A stretch of 64,000 nt of DNA from Neisseriaceae bacterium ESL0693 (GCA_029433475.1 JAQTIE010000010.1:62174-126173), one strand, 5' to 3'. Counted from the first letter of the stretch, positions 19,081 through 28,888 are shown. Translations and numbers: made by a program. Notes: generated from the letters alone by a model not told the origin.

Positions 19081-19335
19081 TAAGAATCCAATTTTACTGC
19101 AAATAACCCTTACCAGTGATATTTGTATTTATTATTTGCACCTGCCCATCATGGCTACCACCACTTCACGGTACTATCCGGCTTTATTGCAGCGCAAGAT
19201 TTTCACTTCATTCCGCATACAGTAGAATCTGCAAATATTAATGCCAAAAAATTTCAATCATTAATAAAAAATACCTGCCTATAACCGTTAAAACCGAACG
19301 AAGACATTTTCTATGTTTTTTTTTGTGTGACTTCA

Positions 19336-20553
19336 TTAATGGTGCACAGCAGGAACATCTGGCGTCAAAGCGGTCTTTTTAGCCATACACAGACCGCCAA
19401 CCAACATACCGATCAGCTGCACCGCTACCAAGGTAAATACGGTTAATTTCCAGCCACCAAGCTCAAAAGAATGACCACACAGCCAGGCACCGACAAAACC
19501 ACCTGAATAATAGGTCATATAATATAAACCGGAAGCGAGCGAACGACCTTCATCCACATGAAAGGAAATGTAATTGATGGTTGAAGACTGCGTGATAAAA
19601 ATACCACTACTCATAATCGCCAATGCCAGCACAATCAGCCAGAGCCAAGGCAGCAAGGTTAATAATAAGCCGGAAATGGAAATACCCATCGCCAGTAAAA
19701 CCGTACGATTGGCACCCAGCTTAATAATTAATTGTGCCGATATCGGCGTAATGACCATACCAATCAGATAAACCGCAAAAATATTGGCCAGCTGGGCACT
19801 GGAAAGATGATAAGGCGGCTGATCCAGATATAAATTGATGTAGGTAAAACACCCCACCAGCGAAAACAATACACAAAATCCCAGCGCACAGGCCGCCAGA
19901 ACATGCCGGTTGTGCAGATGATGCCAAAGCGTACGGAAAGCATCAGAAATATGTGGTTTGGCCACAAATGAGGTAGATTTGGGCAGATAACGCCAGACCA
20001 TTAACGTACCCAGCACACTTAAGCCACCCATCACCAGAAACGCATGACGCCAGCCCATGAATTCTGTCAGATAACCCATCAGAAAACGACCCAGAAAGCC
20101 GCCCATTACTGTACCACTGACATAAAACGTCATCAGTTTGGTGCGCGCCGAACCGGTAAATTCCTCACTGATATAGGCAATCAATACCACCGTAATGCCC
20201 GGCACCCCTAAGCCCTGAATAAACCGCAGCCACCACATCACCCCGATATCCTGCACAAAGGCCAGCGCCAATGTAGGCAAGGTAATAAATAACACTGACC
20301 CCACGATAAAGACTTTACGCCCGAGCGCGTCTGACATCATGCCCATAAACGGTGACATCACCGCCACCGCCAGCACGGTTGCGCCCACAGTAGCACCGGC
20401 AACCGGCGCCGAAACGGCAAAATCCTGCATCAGCACCGGTAAAATGGCCTGAATGGAATACACCTGCACAAAAGCCAGTGCACCCGTAATAAAGATAGTA
20501 ATAATCAGCGTGAGTGATATCGTAGGATGACTATAAGATATATCGTCTTGCAT
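19336..20553 (-). CDS. MFS transporter (YnfM-like drug/metabolite exporter)
   Basis: A 405-residue integral membrane protein with about 12 hydrophobic segments. The major-facilitator loop motif between segments 2 and 3 reads GMMSDALGRK. The N-terminal segment AFVQVYSIQAILPVLMQDF is typical of the YnfM/arabinose-efflux-like subgroup. Substrate unknown. It stands alone, with about 255-270 bp of non-coding sequence on each side and no obvious regulator beside it. Confidence 0.85.
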   Translation of the reverse strand: MQDDISYSHPTISLTLIITIFITGALAFVQVYSIQAILPVLMQDFAVSAPVAGATVGATVLAVAVMSPFMGMMSDALGRKVFIVGSVLFITLPTLALAFVQDIGVMWWLRFIQGLGVPGITVVLIAYISEEFTGSARTKLMTFYVSGTVMGGFLGRFLMGYLTEFMGWRHAFLVMGGLSVLGTLMVWRYLPKSTSFVAKPHISDAFRTLWHHLHNRHVLAACALGFCVLFSLVGCFTYINLYLDQPPYHLSSAQLANIFAVYLIGMVITPISAQLIIKLGANRTVLLAMGISISGLLLTLLPWLWLIVLALAIMSSGIFITQSSTINYISFHVDEGRSLASGLYYMTYYSGGFVGAWLCGHSFELGGWKLTVFTLVAVQLIGMLVGGLCMAKKTALTPDVPAVHH

Positions 20554-20823
20554 ATGCCTTCTTCATTAAAATTAATCCATACCTGTCATCAGGTATTTTG
20601 ATCACCATCATATGCTGATTCACTGATAAATACAGTGGTTTTTATCAGCATTAAATTTACCGGATTAAACATAAACCCGTTCAACAATACCCTGTTCATC
20701 ATACACGCTTACGGACTTTAGAGATCAATGGTCTGTATTTTTACACCAACATGCATGAAAAATCAGAATATGCATTCAAAATATAAACACAAAATCATGA
20801 TTACAGGTATCCTTCATCAGCCA

Positions 20824-21369
20824 TCAATGCCGATGCCAGGGTGGATTGTGTGCCAGAATCAGGGCATAGACTGAACAGTCTGGTTCATGGGCGCCTTCAA
20901 GATAACCCGTACTCAATAAAAACGATTGTACTGTTTCACGACCCACAAATTTAAACTGTTGTTTAAAGCATTTCACCCATTGATCCAGACTTAAAGGATA
21001 CAAATCATCCAACCATTGCCGCAATGAACCATGGCGCTCTTGAAGCTCTAATACCTGCCTGGCATTATAAATGGCGGCACGAATTTTCTGCTGATGGCGT
21101 ATCACCCGGGCATCATGCATTAACCGCTGTATATCCTGCTCATCAAATAAAGCCACCCGCGCCGGTTCAAATCCGGCATAAGCCGCTTGTAAACCAGCTC
21201 GTTTTTTCAGAATCGTGCGCCAGTTCAAACCAGCCTGATTAATTTCCAACATCAATCGTTCAAACAATTCACGATCATCGGTCACAGGAAAACCATATTC
21301 AGTGTCATGGTAAATGCGATCCGGATCCTGTAAATCAGCAGACAATGACGCCACTTCACAGTAACTCAT
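20824..21369 (-). CDS. tag: DNA-3-methyladenine glycosylase I (Tag family)
   Basis: Base-excision repair enzyme that removes 3-methyladenine from alkylated DNA. The 181-residue protein aligns with Tag over YHDTEYGFPVTDDRELFERLMLE, QAGLNWRTILKKR, LMHDARVIRHQQKI and FKFVGRETVQSFLLSTGY. Candidate zinc ligands are Cys4 near the start, the His of YHD, and the C-terminal His/Cys in AHEPDCS. The C-terminus is more divergent than in E. coli Tag. It is convergent with nothing and lies downstream of the gcvH terminator on the same strand. Confidence 0.85.
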   Translation of the reverse strand: MSYCEVASLSADLQDPDRIYHDTEYGFPVTDDRELFERLMLEINQAGLNWRTILKKRAGLQAAYAGFEPARVALFDEQDIQRLMHDARVIRHQQKIRAAIYNARQVLELQERHGSLRQWLDDLYPLSLDQWVKCFKQQFKFVGRETVQSFLLSTGYLEGAHEPDCSVYALILAHNPPWHRH

Positions 21370-21417
21370 GTTTTTACTCCAGCTTATCCATTCTGGCCAG
21401 ACAATCGATGTCCCAAA

Positions 21418-21451
21418 AAATAAACTGCCTGAAATTTTCGGCAGTTTATTT
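21418..21451 (-). terminator. Rho-independent terminator after gcvH
   Basis: 12-bp stem AAATAAACTGCC/GGCAGTTTATTT with a 10-nt loop, starting 3 bp after the gcvH stop. On the minus strand it is followed by TTTT. The loop edge contains the GCCTGAAA motif also seen in other intergenic hairpins of this window. Confidence 0.9.
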
Positions 21452-21453
21452 AA

Positions 21454-21852
21454 CTATTCATCCATACAATCAGCGTACGCAGCAGCACTCAGTAAACCCT
21501 GCCATTCGTCCAGATGACTTGGCTGCAAGCGCAACAACCACCCGGCCTGATAAGGGTCGGCATTCACTTTTTCAGGTTCAGTCAATAATGTCTGATTTAC
21601 CGCCAGCACGGTACCAGATACCGGTGCATAAATATCCGAAGCCACTTTTACCGACTCCACTACTCCTGCCGACTCGCCCGCCAGCAAAACCGCATTAACC
21701 GCGGGCAATTCAACCAGGACAATATCACCCAGTAATTGCTGGGCATAGTCGGTAATGCCTACAGTAACACAGCCATCTTCTTCCACACGCAGCCATTCAT
21801 GATTGGCGGTATAAGCCAATTCTGACGGTAAAGTATACATATTATTGTTCAT
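21454..21852 (-). CDS. gcvH: Glycine cleavage system H protein
   Basis: GcvH carries the methylamine intermediate between the P, T and L proteins of the glycine cleavage complex on a lipoyl arm. In this 132-residue protein the lipoylated lysine is Lys69 in the signature ESVKVASDIYAPVSG. A second in-frame ATG four codons downstream (MYTLPSEL) could be used. gcvT and gcvP are not adjacent, but glyA, which supplies glycine and 5,10-methylene-THF chemistry, is elsewhere in the window, and a divergent Lrp-type regulator lies 670 bp away. Confidence 0.96.
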   Translation of the reverse strand: MNNNMYTLPSELAYTANHEWLRVEEDGCVTVGITDYAQQLLGDIVLVELPAVNAVLLAGESAGVVESVKVASDIYAPVSGTVLAVNQTLLTEPEKVNADPYQAGWLLRLQPSHLDEWQGLLSAAAYADCMDE

Positions 21853-22522
21853 TCATTTTGATTCAAACCCAAACCACTTTTCAGATTCATTTAAGCGCAC
21901 TTCCTTTATTCGGCAAGGCAATTTCACTTAATCTGACCCATCCGCCATTATACAACCATCTCACCCTTGCCTGGCCTTTGCATGGCATGACCATCAGACA
22001 GTTTCACCTTCCATGATATTAAAATAGACTGATTACCATGCAGAATTCAAAGAATGAAATCATTTTAATATTGCAAAACATTACTGACACCCGAAAAATC
22101 AAACCACAGCGAACACGTTAACAAAAAAAAACAGTCATTCCGTCTGATCATTTTATCCGACTCACCATGATCTTTATCAAGATTAATAAATTATGATCGT
22201 CTTCAACCGTTGTTATTTTAAGCATTACCTGAATGCAAAATATAACACTTCATTAGGCCAAAATCAAAATAAATTATTGATATAATTGGTATTATTTTTG
22301 AGTATTCATGAAATTGCATATATCATTGTTAACACAGGCTACCATCATCTATGCGACTTTATCCCAGAATAATTAATATTCATAACAAAAAACATTCATA
22401 AACCTAACAATATTATGGTTATTTTTTGTGATTCATGGGAGAATAATAATTCAAACCCGTAATATTTAAACCTAAGCAGCATTTTTATATCATATGGCTA
22501 CCTATTTAGGACACTTACTACT
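21853..22522. other. Long divergent intergenic region between gcvH and the Lrp-type gene
   Basis: 670 bp, very AT-rich towards the regulator side. I looked for a glycine riboswitch on the gcvH side and did not find the conserved core. A TATAAT -10 box for gcvH is listed separately. The AT-rich stretch is a plausible Lrp-binding region. Confidence 0.5.
21947..21952 (-). promoter_or_regulatory. Candidate gcvH -10 promoter element
   Basis: On the minus strand GTTGTATAATGG contains a perfect TATAAT about 95 bp before the gcvH ATG. No convincing -35 is visible at 17 bp, so activation by a regulator is possible. Confidence 0.45.
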
Positions 22523-23005
22523 ATGGCACTGAGCATCTTAGATAAAACAGACATTAAGATTTTACAGGTACTGCAAGAAAATGGTCGCCTGAGCAATGTT
22601 GAGCTTTCTGAACGAGTAGCACTATCGCCTTCCCCTTGTCTGCGTCGCTTAAAACAGCTTGAAGACTTAGGTGTTATCCGCCGCTATGCCGCCTTGCTGG
22701 AGCCCAATAATATTGCCCTGAATCTGCAAGTCTTTATTCGCGTCAGCGTCGATAAAAGCGTCCAGTCGCGCACTGAATTCACCCGGGCAGTACAACACTG
22801 GCCGCAAGTATTGGATTGTTTTGCACTCACTGGCGAATCAGACTATATCCTGCATGCTTTCTTTACCGAAATGAACGCTTTTTCTTCCTTCATTCTCGAC
22901 ACCTTACTGGCAACCACCGGCGTGCAAGATGCCAAATCCAGCTTTGTACTGAAAAAAATCAAAAACACCACTGCTTTACCGCTCAATCATTTATTTGCCG
23001 ATTAA
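22523..23005 (+). CDS. Lrp/AsnC-family transcriptional regulator
   Basis: A 160-residue leucine-responsive-type regulator. The N-terminal winged helix-turn-helix (about 8-60) reads LDKTDIKILQVLQENGRLSNVELSERVALSPSPCLRRLKQLE. The C-terminal RAM ligand-binding domain (about 70-150) contains VLDCFALTGESDYILHAF. It sits divergent from gcvH, and Lrp is a known activator of glycine cleavage genes in enterobacteria, so control of gcvH is a reasonable inference. Confidence 0.92.
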   Translation: MALSILDKTDIKILQVLQENGRLSNVELSERVALSPSPCLRRLKQLEDLGVIRRYAALLEPNNIALNLQVFIRVSVDKSVQSRTEFTRAVQHWPQVLDCFALTGESDYILHAFFTEMNAFSSFILDTLLATTGVQDAKSSFVLKKIKNTTALPLNHLFAD

Positions 23006-23140
23006 ACCAATCACTTCAAAAACAGCAACGGCACCAAGGTAAAGTTTGCTATCATCACAGCCGCCGGCATCATTGATCATGATGCCTGATGCAAATATAC
23101 ACCATGATTCAATGTTCAAATTAAATCAGAAAGATACAGC

Positions 23141-23713
23141 ATGAGCGCCCGTTCTGTTGACGACCAGCATATCCTTACTGCCACCCGCCACTGGCTGACC
23201 CGGGCAGTGATTGGCCTCAACCTTTGCCCGTTCGCCAAAGCGCCCTACATCAAAGAACAAATCCGCTTCTGTGTCAGCCATGCGCGCCATATCGACAGTT
23301 TTCTGGAATTGCTGGATGACGAATTACAGCTATTGGCCACCACACCCGCCGAAAAAATCGAAACCACCCTGTTGATCGAACCGGTATTATTTGCCGATTT
23401 TAACGATTTTAATGACTTACTCGATCTGACCGATCAAGTCATCAGCGACCATCAGTTAGACGGGGTTTTACAGATTGCGCCGTTTCATCCGCAATTTCAA
23501 TTTGCGGATACCACTAAAGAGGATATTACCAATTATACCAATCGCAGCCCTTACCCTACCCTGCACCTGATCAGGGAAGACAGTATTGACCGCGCCGTAG
23601 CAGCCATGGGAGACACCAGCACCATTTTTGAGCGCAATAAACAACTTTTGCGTCAGATGGGCACTGAAGGCTGGCAAAGATTAGCGATTCATGACCCATC
23701 ATCAGAAACATAA
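23141..23713 (+). CDS. DUF1415 family protein
   Basis: A 190-residue soluble protein matching the DUF1415 family. The opening TRHWLTRAVIGLNLCPFA, the central DGVLQIAPFHPQFQFA and NRSPYPTLHLIREDSIDRAV are typical. The Cys in NLCPFA and the His/Phe-rich FHPQFQF are conserved-looking. Function is unknown in the family. It follows the Lrp-type gene by 135 bp. Confidence 0.85.
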   Translation: MSARSVDDQHILTATRHWLTRAVIGLNLCPFAKAPYIKEQIRFCVSHARHIDSFLELLDDELQLLATTPAEKIETTLLIEPVLFADFNDFNDLLDLTDQVISDHQLDGVLQIAPFHPQFQFADTTKEDITNYTNRSPYPTLHLIREDSIDRAVAAMGDTSTIFERNKQLLRQMGTEGWQRLAIHDPSSET

Positions 23714-23796
23714 GCACGGCACATAAAGCATATGATCTTCGAAAATATCAGATCAAATAGTCTTGCCACTCCCTCGTCTTAACCGCAGAAGTGATC

Positions 23797-25233
23797 ATGA
23801 CCCGTCTACACCTGTATCGCCCACACTTTTACCGGCCATTAAAGCCATTATTACTGATATTAATCAGCATCTATGCCCTGCCGGCTGAAGCTGCCGGATT
23901 TAAAGGCAGCGAACTGTCTCTTGGCTGGTGTATGCCATTTGTCATGGTATTGTTATCCATCGCCTTGTGCCCCTTACTGCTGCCAAAATGGTGGCACCAG
24001 CACAGCGGTAAACTGATGCTGTCGTACAGCCTGTTTTTTCTGATCATGGTGGGCTGGCAAATGAATGCCCATCAGAGCCTACAACTCTTGACTCATGCTC
24101 TGATACAAGAATATATTCCGTTTATAATTTTACTGACGGCACTTTATACCATTGCCGGCGGTATTCATATCAACCGCCATTTCAGTGGTCAGGCAGGCAG
24201 TAATACTGCCCTTTTATTCATTGGCACACTTCTGGCCGGTTTCATGGGCACCACCGGTGCCGCCATGCTGATGATCCGACCCTTATTAAAAGCCAACAGC
24301 CATCGACGACATCAGCAACACACCATCATTTTCTTTATTATTCTGGTCGGTAATATCGGCGGTGGCCTGACACCCTTAGGTGATCCGCCTTTATTTCTGG
24401 GATTTTTACAAGGCGTCGGCTTTGGCTGGACTCTACATCACATGCTGGCACCGGTATTCATCAATACCCTGGTTTTACTGATCATGTTTTATCTGCTTGA
24501 CCGCCGTTATTTACAACATAAACATGAAATCATTGCCCCTCTGCCCTCAGCATCACCCTGGCAACTGCGCGGTCAGTTTAATATCGTACTACTCTTACTC
24601 GTCATTGCAGTCATCCTGTTTACGGCCATTATTCCTCTCTCAGCTGCATGGCAGGTTGGTGCAACTGAAATCACCTTAGCCAGCATGATTCGTGATGGCG
24701 CCCTATTGTGCCTGACCCTCATTTCCTTACTGGTTACCCCCAAAGCGGTACGACAGGATAATCAGTTCAACTGGCAACCGATGCAGGAAGTTGCCAAACT
24801 CTTCATCGCGATTTTTATCACCATTGCCCCGGTGATGGCGATTTTGCAAGCCGGCGAACACGGCGCTTTAGCGGCTTTTATCCGGCATATGCATCTGGAA
24901 AACGGTCAGCCGAATAATTTACTGTATTTCTGGAGCAGTGGTTTATTATCCGGCTTTCTGGATAATGCCCCCACTTATCTGGTGTTTTTCAACCTTGCCG
25001 GCGGCGAAGCCCAGACCCTCATGCAACACATGCCGCATACATTGCTGGCCATTTCCATGGGCTCGGTATTTATGGGTGCACTCAGCTATATTGGCAACGC
25101 CCCCAATCTGATGATTAAAACCATGGCCGAGCAGCAACACATTACCATGCCGAATTTTTTTGGCTATATACGCCAATCCGCCCTTATTCTGCTACCATTA
25201 TTCCTGTTAGATAGCCTGCTTTTTCTGGCTTGA
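23797..25233 (+). CDS. Sodium:proton antiporter / CitMHS-type ion transporter
   Basis: A polytopic membrane protein of about 478 residues with 11-12 hydrophobic segments. GNIGGGLTPLGDPPLFLGFLQG in the middle and SGFLDNAPTYLVF with GNAPNLMIKTM near the end are the paired motifs of the IT/ArsB-NhaD superfamily subgroup usually annotated as sodium:proton antiporter or putative citrate transporter. I start at the ATG at 23797; a GTG at 23791 adds two residues. The N-terminus looks like a signal-anchor (LLLILISIYALPAEAAG). The exact ion is unproven. Confidence 0.82.
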   Translation: MTRLHLYRPHFYRPLKPLLLILISIYALPAEAAGFKGSELSLGWCMPFVMVLLSIALCPLLLPKWWHQHSGKLMLSYSLFFLIMVGWQMNAHQSLQLLTHALIQEYIPFIILLTALYTIAGGIHINRHFSGQAGSNTALLFIGTLLAGFMGTTGAAMLMIRPLLKANSHRRHQQHTIIFFIILVGNIGGGLTPLGDPPLFLGFLQGVGFGWTLHHMLAPVFINTLVLLIMFYLLDRRYLQHKHEIIAPLPSASPWQLRGQFNIVLLLLVIAVILFTAIIPLSAAWQVGATEITLASMIRDGALLCLTLISLLVTPKAVRQDNQFNWQPMQEVAKLFIAIFITIAPVMAILQAGEHGALAAFIRHMHLENGQPNNLLYFWSSGLLSGFLDNAPTYLVFFNLAGGEAQTLMQHMPHTLLAISMGSVFMGALSYIGNAPNLMIKTMAEQQHITMPNFFGYIRQSALILLPLFLLDSLLFLA

Positions 25234-25269
25234 TACATTTTCATTGACCGGATAGAAAAGACCATTTTC

Positions 25270-25959
25270 ATGCAATTACTTAAATATCTTCAGGCACAAG
25301 GATTGGGCAGCCGCAAACAATGTCAGTGGTTGATTCAGGATGGCCGCGTTACCATCAACCAGACTGTCCATACCCAGACACAGGCCGATATAGATCCGGC
25401 CAGCGTCAGACAACTGAAAATTGACGATACCGAACTTCAGCCCATTCCGTTGCCCTATTTCTATATCTTGCTGCACAAACCGGCCGATTATGAAACTTCG
25501 CATAAGCCGCAGCATTACCCCAGCGTTTTCAGTCTGCTGCCTGAACCTTTACGTCATCTGCCCATGCAGGCCGTCGGGCGGCTGGACGCCGACACCACCG
25601 GCACCCTCATCATCACCAATGATGGACAGTTCAATCATCGCTGCACCTCGCCCAAACACAAATTACCCAAGTGGTACCAGATCAGCCTCAAACATGCCGC
25701 CGATGAAGAGCTATGCCAGACCTTATGTCAGGGAGTTTTATTGCATGACGAACAAGAAACCATTACCGCCGATGAAGCCAGATTACAAGACCCATATACG
25801 CTGCTGATGAGCATCACCTCAGGCAAATACCATCAGGTCAAACGCATGATTGCTGCTGCCGGCAATCGCGTGGAAAAACTGCACCGCACCTCATTTGGCC
25901 CTTGGAGTGCTGAAGATCTGGCCGCCGGCCAATGGCGTTTTTTCAACCTGAATAAATGA
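25270..25959 (+). CDS. rsuA: 16S rRNA pseudouridine synthase (RsuA family)
   Basis: RsuA converts U516 of 16S rRNA to pseudouridine. The 229-residue protein has an N-terminal S4 RNA-binding domain (about 1-55) and the catalytic domain with Asp106 in the signature GRLDADTTG. GKYHQVKRM in the C-terminal part is the conserved substrate-contacting motif. RluE/RluF-type specificity cannot be excluded. It is followed by the TRIC-like gene 7 bp downstream. Confidence 0.88.
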   Translation: MQLLKYLQAQGLGSRKQCQWLIQDGRVTINQTVHTQTQADIDPASVRQLKIDDTELQPIPLPYFYILLHKPADYETSHKPQHYPSVFSLLPEPLRHLPMQAVGRLDADTTGTLIITNDGQFNHRCTSPKHKLPKWYQISLKHAADEELCQTLCQGVLLHDEQETITADEARLQDPYTLLMSITSGKYHQVKRMIAAAGNRVEKLHRTSFGPWSAEDLAAGQWRFFNLNK

Positions 25960-25966
25960 GGCTGCC

Positions 25967-26605
25967 ATGGATGATACTGAGCTGATTTATCGCTTAATCA
26001 ACCTGACCGGTACCGCAGCATTCACCATTGCCGGTTATATGGTGGGTTTTCGCAAACGTCTGGATATTCTCGGCGTATTGATCGTGGCTTTACTCACCGC
26101 CATAGGCGGCGGCATTCTGCGCGACATGATGGTTGGCCGCTTGCCGGTGGTGTTTCAGCAAAACATGGTACTGGTGATTGCCTTATGTACCCTGGCCTTA
26201 TCATGGCTGCTCAATTTACAAAGACAGCGACGACGCATCTTACTGATCTGGTTTATCATTGCCGATGCTATTGGTCTGGCTGCCTTCAGCATCACCGGCG
26301 CAAAAGTAGGCTTAAGTCTGGATTTAAACTGCTTTGGTGTCATCACTTTGGCTTTCATTACGGCCGTAGGCGGTGGCATCTTACGGGATATTCTGGTCAA
26401 TGAGATTCCCTTGATTCTGCGGCGTGATATTTATGGCAGCGTTGCCATATTCATGGGCTTTATCTTGTTTCTACTAGAACAATACGACTTCATTAATCCC
26501 TTCAGCCTGAACATACTCTTTATCAGCGGCGTCATGGGGCGTTTACTGGCTTATTATTATCATATCGCCTTACCCGGTTTTCAACGACCATCAAAATCCT
26601 CATGA
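25967..26605 (+). CDS. Trimeric intracellular cation channel family protein (UPF0126/YicG-like)
   Basis: A 212-residue inner-membrane protein with about seven hydrophobic segments arranged as an internal repeat. The two repeat motifs are AIGGGILRDMMVGRLP (about 46-61) and AVGGGILRDILVNEIP (about 130-145), the hallmark of the prokaryotic TRIC/YicG family of cation channels. It starts 7 bp after the pseudouridine synthase stop, so they form an operon. Confidence 0.88.
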   Translation: MDDTELIYRLINLTGTAAFTIAGYMVGFRKRLDILGVLIVALLTAIGGGILRDMMVGRLPVVFQQNMVLVIALCTLALSWLLNLQRQRRRILLIWFIIADAIGLAAFSITGAKVGLSLDLNCFGVITLAFITAVGGGILRDILVNEIPLILRRDIYGSVAIFMGFILFLLEQYDFINPFSLNILFISGVMGRLLAYYYHIALPGFQRPSKSS

Positions 26606-26845
26606 AATGTTCAGTCATAAACATAAAATAATAACTTTAGATTATTATTTACAATAAAAAGCATCTATAGTATGCTCACCAACAGAAAATAAAACCTAAT
26701 GCTAATGCCATTGTATTGATTGCTAACACCGGTTTATGCACAATAAACACATATTTATATATAATACACAAATCAAACATCAAGCTTGAAATTGAGCATG
26801 GTTGCACCATGTTTATTAAAAGTTAATTCATTTGGAAAAACACAC

Positions 26846-27817
26846 ATGCAAAATAAACCTCTTAAACTATTGACGACAGCTACCGTGATTGCCAGCCTCA
26901 TGCTGGCACCGCTTGCCGAAGCCAAGCGCATGGGTGGCGGCGGTAATCGCGGTATGTCACGCTCCTATTCAGGCCAAAGCTACCAGCGTCAGCCGGCCTA
27001 TCGCCCGCAACCGCAGCCACAACGTACTTATCAGCCGCAACAACAGCAGCAACCAGCCGGTAATGGCATGGGACGCATGATCGGCGCTGGCGTAGCCGGT
27101 GCTGCCATCGGTGCCGTGGCCGGCCATGCCATGGCCAACAACCAGCATGAACGCGACAATCAGTCAAACCAGCCATTGGCAGCATCCGCACCAGTTACTC
27201 AGGATCAGACCATGCAGCAACAGCCGCAGCAGCAACCCGCTAAAGGCAACTTTAGCTGGCTTTGGCTGATTATTCTGGCTCTGGGCGGCTTTTTCCTGTT
27301 TCGCCGCTTTAAAAATAAAGGGCAGAATGCACCCACCGGCATGAATTTTGCGCAACAGAATCATTCAGGCGCTCAGAATCAGAATAGCCGCAGCGGCAAC
27401 ACCAATATTTTTGGTCAGTCATTACAAGGCAACAGTCAGCAAAACACTACTCCTTTGCCAGACGGCACCCAGCCGGAAGCATTCTTACGTTTTGCCAGAC
27501 AGCGTTTTAACCATGTACAGTCCATGAATAATGGTTCTAATCTGGAAGAAATCCGCCGCTACTTCACACCGGAAATGTATGCCGAGGTGAAACAGGATAT
27601 TGCCGGCAATCAGGACATCGCCGAATTTTCTGATCTGAACACAGATTTAGTCGGCAGCGCACAGGAAAACGGTCAATATATTGCCGGCGTACGCTTCAGC
27701 GGTCTGGTGAGTGAAGAACTGGGCAGTCAGCCGGTACCCTTCAGTGAAGTATGGCATTTTGTCAAACCCGCAGGCGGCCAGTCAGAATGGCTGATTGCCG
27801 GTATCCAGCAAGATTAA
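26846..27817 (+). CDS. Tim44-like domain membrane protein
   Basis: About 323 residues. An N-terminal signal peptide (hydrophobic core LLTTATVIASLMLAPLAEA) leads into a Gly/Gln/Pro-rich low-complexity segment (about 30-75), a Gly/Ala-rich segment (MIGAGVAGAAIGAVAGHA), a membrane helix (FSWLWLIILALGGFFLF, about 138-154) and a C-terminal Tim44-like domain (about 215-320; FLRFARQRFNHVQSM). This architecture is common in beta- and gammaproteobacteria with unproven function. I start at 26846 because the frame opened at 26786 has no signal and no ribosome binding site. Confidence 0.85.
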   Translation: MQNKPLKLLTTATVIASLMLAPLAEAKRMGGGGNRGMSRSYSGQSYQRQPAYRPQPQPQRTYQPQQQQQPAGNGMGRMIGAGVAGAAIGAVAGHAMANNQHERDNQSNQPLAASAPVTQDQTMQQQPQQQPAKGNFSWLWLIILALGGFFLFRRFKNKGQNAPTGMNFAQQNHSGAQNQNSRSGNTNIFGQSLQGNSQQNTTPLPDGTQPEAFLRFARQRFNHVQSMNNGSNLEEIRRYFTPEMYAEVKQDIAGNQDIAEFSDLNTDLVGSAQENGQYIAGVRFSGLVSEELGSQPVPFSEVWHFVKPAGGQSEWLIAGIQQD

Positions 27818-27847
27818 ACCCACACAAACTGGGTGAATTAGATTACC

Positions 27848-27881
27848 CCTCAGCCCGCCGGTGAATATCGGCGGGCTGAGG
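27848..27881 (+). terminator. GC-rich hairpin after the Tim44-domain gene
   Basis: 13-bp stem CCTCAGCCCGCCG/CGGCGGGCTGAGG with an 8-nt loop, 30 bp after the stop codon. No T-run follows, so it may stabilise the mRNA end rather than terminate. Confidence 0.55.
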
Positions 27882-28321
27882 GTATCTGAAATATGGTAAT
27901 CGTCTAGTCAATCTCAGCCACAAGATGCTTACCATGTAAATGAAGCCATGCTGATTTTGGCTTAAGTCTACCAGCAATTCAAAAACTGAAAATGTTTTGC
28001 ATAAATTCAATAAAAATCTGAATACTAATTCTTAAAACTGCGCTGAATATCAGGCTGACAGAATAGTCAGGTAATCAAAATAAAAATCTCCCGACAGTAA
28101 AATGGCATGTAGTGGCTATATTTTCAAAAAGGATTTATTAACCTTATTTAATGCCAAAGAAATATAAAGATTATAAAAATACATTCGAACCATTTCATTG
28201 GTTCATTAGAGAGTAAAAATAAAATTCAGGCAAGAAAAATCACATAGACGGAATGATCACCGCTTTTACAGGAGGTTTCTACGCCTCACAAGTTAATCAT
28301 ACCGATTCTTTAGCGGCCAAT

Positions 28322-28345
28322 AAAAAACCACGCCAATGCGTGATT
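28322..28345 (-). terminator. Terminator of the toxin-antitoxin operon
   Basis: CACGC/GCGTG stem with loop CAAT (28329-28342), followed on the minus strand by GTTTTTTA. It lies just after the toxin stop. A nearly identical element follows the DUF4236 gene. Confidence 0.75.
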
Positions 28346-28362
28346 AAAATAATAAAATTGTA

Positions 28363-28656
28363 TTAGCGACTTTTTAAAATATCCTGAGCTTTCCGATAAA
28401 CCAAATTTTTATCCCGTCTGCCAACTGCAATGACACAAACCGTAATATTTTGATCGTGAACCTGATACACAAGACGATAACCTTTATCACGTAATTTAAT
28501 CTTGTAACAACTTTTCATTCCACTTAATGCTGAGGCTGGCACATGGGGCTCAATTAATCGTTGCATCAGCTTTTTCTTAAACTGAGTTTTGATATTACCA
28601 TCCAGTTTTTGCCATTCTCGCCAAGCTGATTCAACAAAAATCAATTTAAAGCTCAT
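28363..28656 (-). CDS. RelE/StbE-family toxin
   Basis: About 97 residues. RelE toxins are ribosome-dependent mRNA endonucleases, neutralised by the partner antitoxin. The sequence has the family pattern: opening SFKLIFVESAWREWQKLD, then KIKLRDKGYRLVYQV and a C-terminal VIAVGRRDKNLVYRKA with the basic and Tyr residues that form the active site. The start at 28656 gives the typical RelE N-terminus and overlaps the antitoxin end by 11 bp (GATGAGCTTTAA); the upstream ATG at 28683 would add nine residues inside the antitoxin gene. Confidence 0.9.
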   Translation of the reverse strand: MSFKLIFVESAWREWQKLDGNIKTQFKKKLMQRLIEPHVPASALSGMKSCYKIKLRDKGYRLVYQVHDQNITVCVIAVGRRDKNLVYRKAQDILKSR

Positions 28657-28888
28657 CAATAGAGACCTCAATGGTTTTTTCACTGGCTCGTTCCAAAACC
28701 AATTTCATGTCTTCCAAATCCTCCAAGTGGGCAAGCATTGCCTCATAATACGTGGCAGGTAATAAATATGCTTCAGCCTGGTTATGATTGAGTACAGCAA
28801 TAGGTTCATCTGTTTCCGATAAAATACTACTCAAATTCTTCTTTAATTCAGTAACACTGACTGTATATCTAGCTAAAACTATATTCAT
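28646..28888 (-). CDS. Antitoxin of the Phd/YefM/StbD type
   Basis: An 80-residue antitoxin upstream of and overlapping the toxin gene. The N-terminal segment RYTVSVTELKKNLSSILSETDEPIAVLNHNQAEAYLLP is the Phd/YefM DNA-binding fold, and the acidic C-terminus (EDLEDMKLVLERASEKTIEVSIDEL) is the toxin-binding tail. Such antitoxins autoregulate their operon. Antitoxin-first order and an 11-bp overlap support a functional pair. Confidence 0.9.
   Translation of the reverse strand: MNIVLARYTVSVTELKKNLSSILSETDEPIAVLNHNQAEAYLLPATYYEAMLAHLEDLEDMKLVLERASEKTIEVSIDEL

Larger units (their letters stand above)
27818..28362. other. Gene-poor AT-rich region between the Tim44 gene and the toxin-antitoxin pair
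   Basis: 545 bp. Apart from a strong GC-rich hairpin at 27848-27881 and the terminator serving the toxin gene, I see nothing recognisable. It begins the accessory patch that runs to about 30700. Confidence 0.55.

Noticed and set aside
21853-22150. Possible glycine riboswitch upstream of gcvH
   Set aside because: The conserved riboswitch core and the paired stems were not found on the minus strand.
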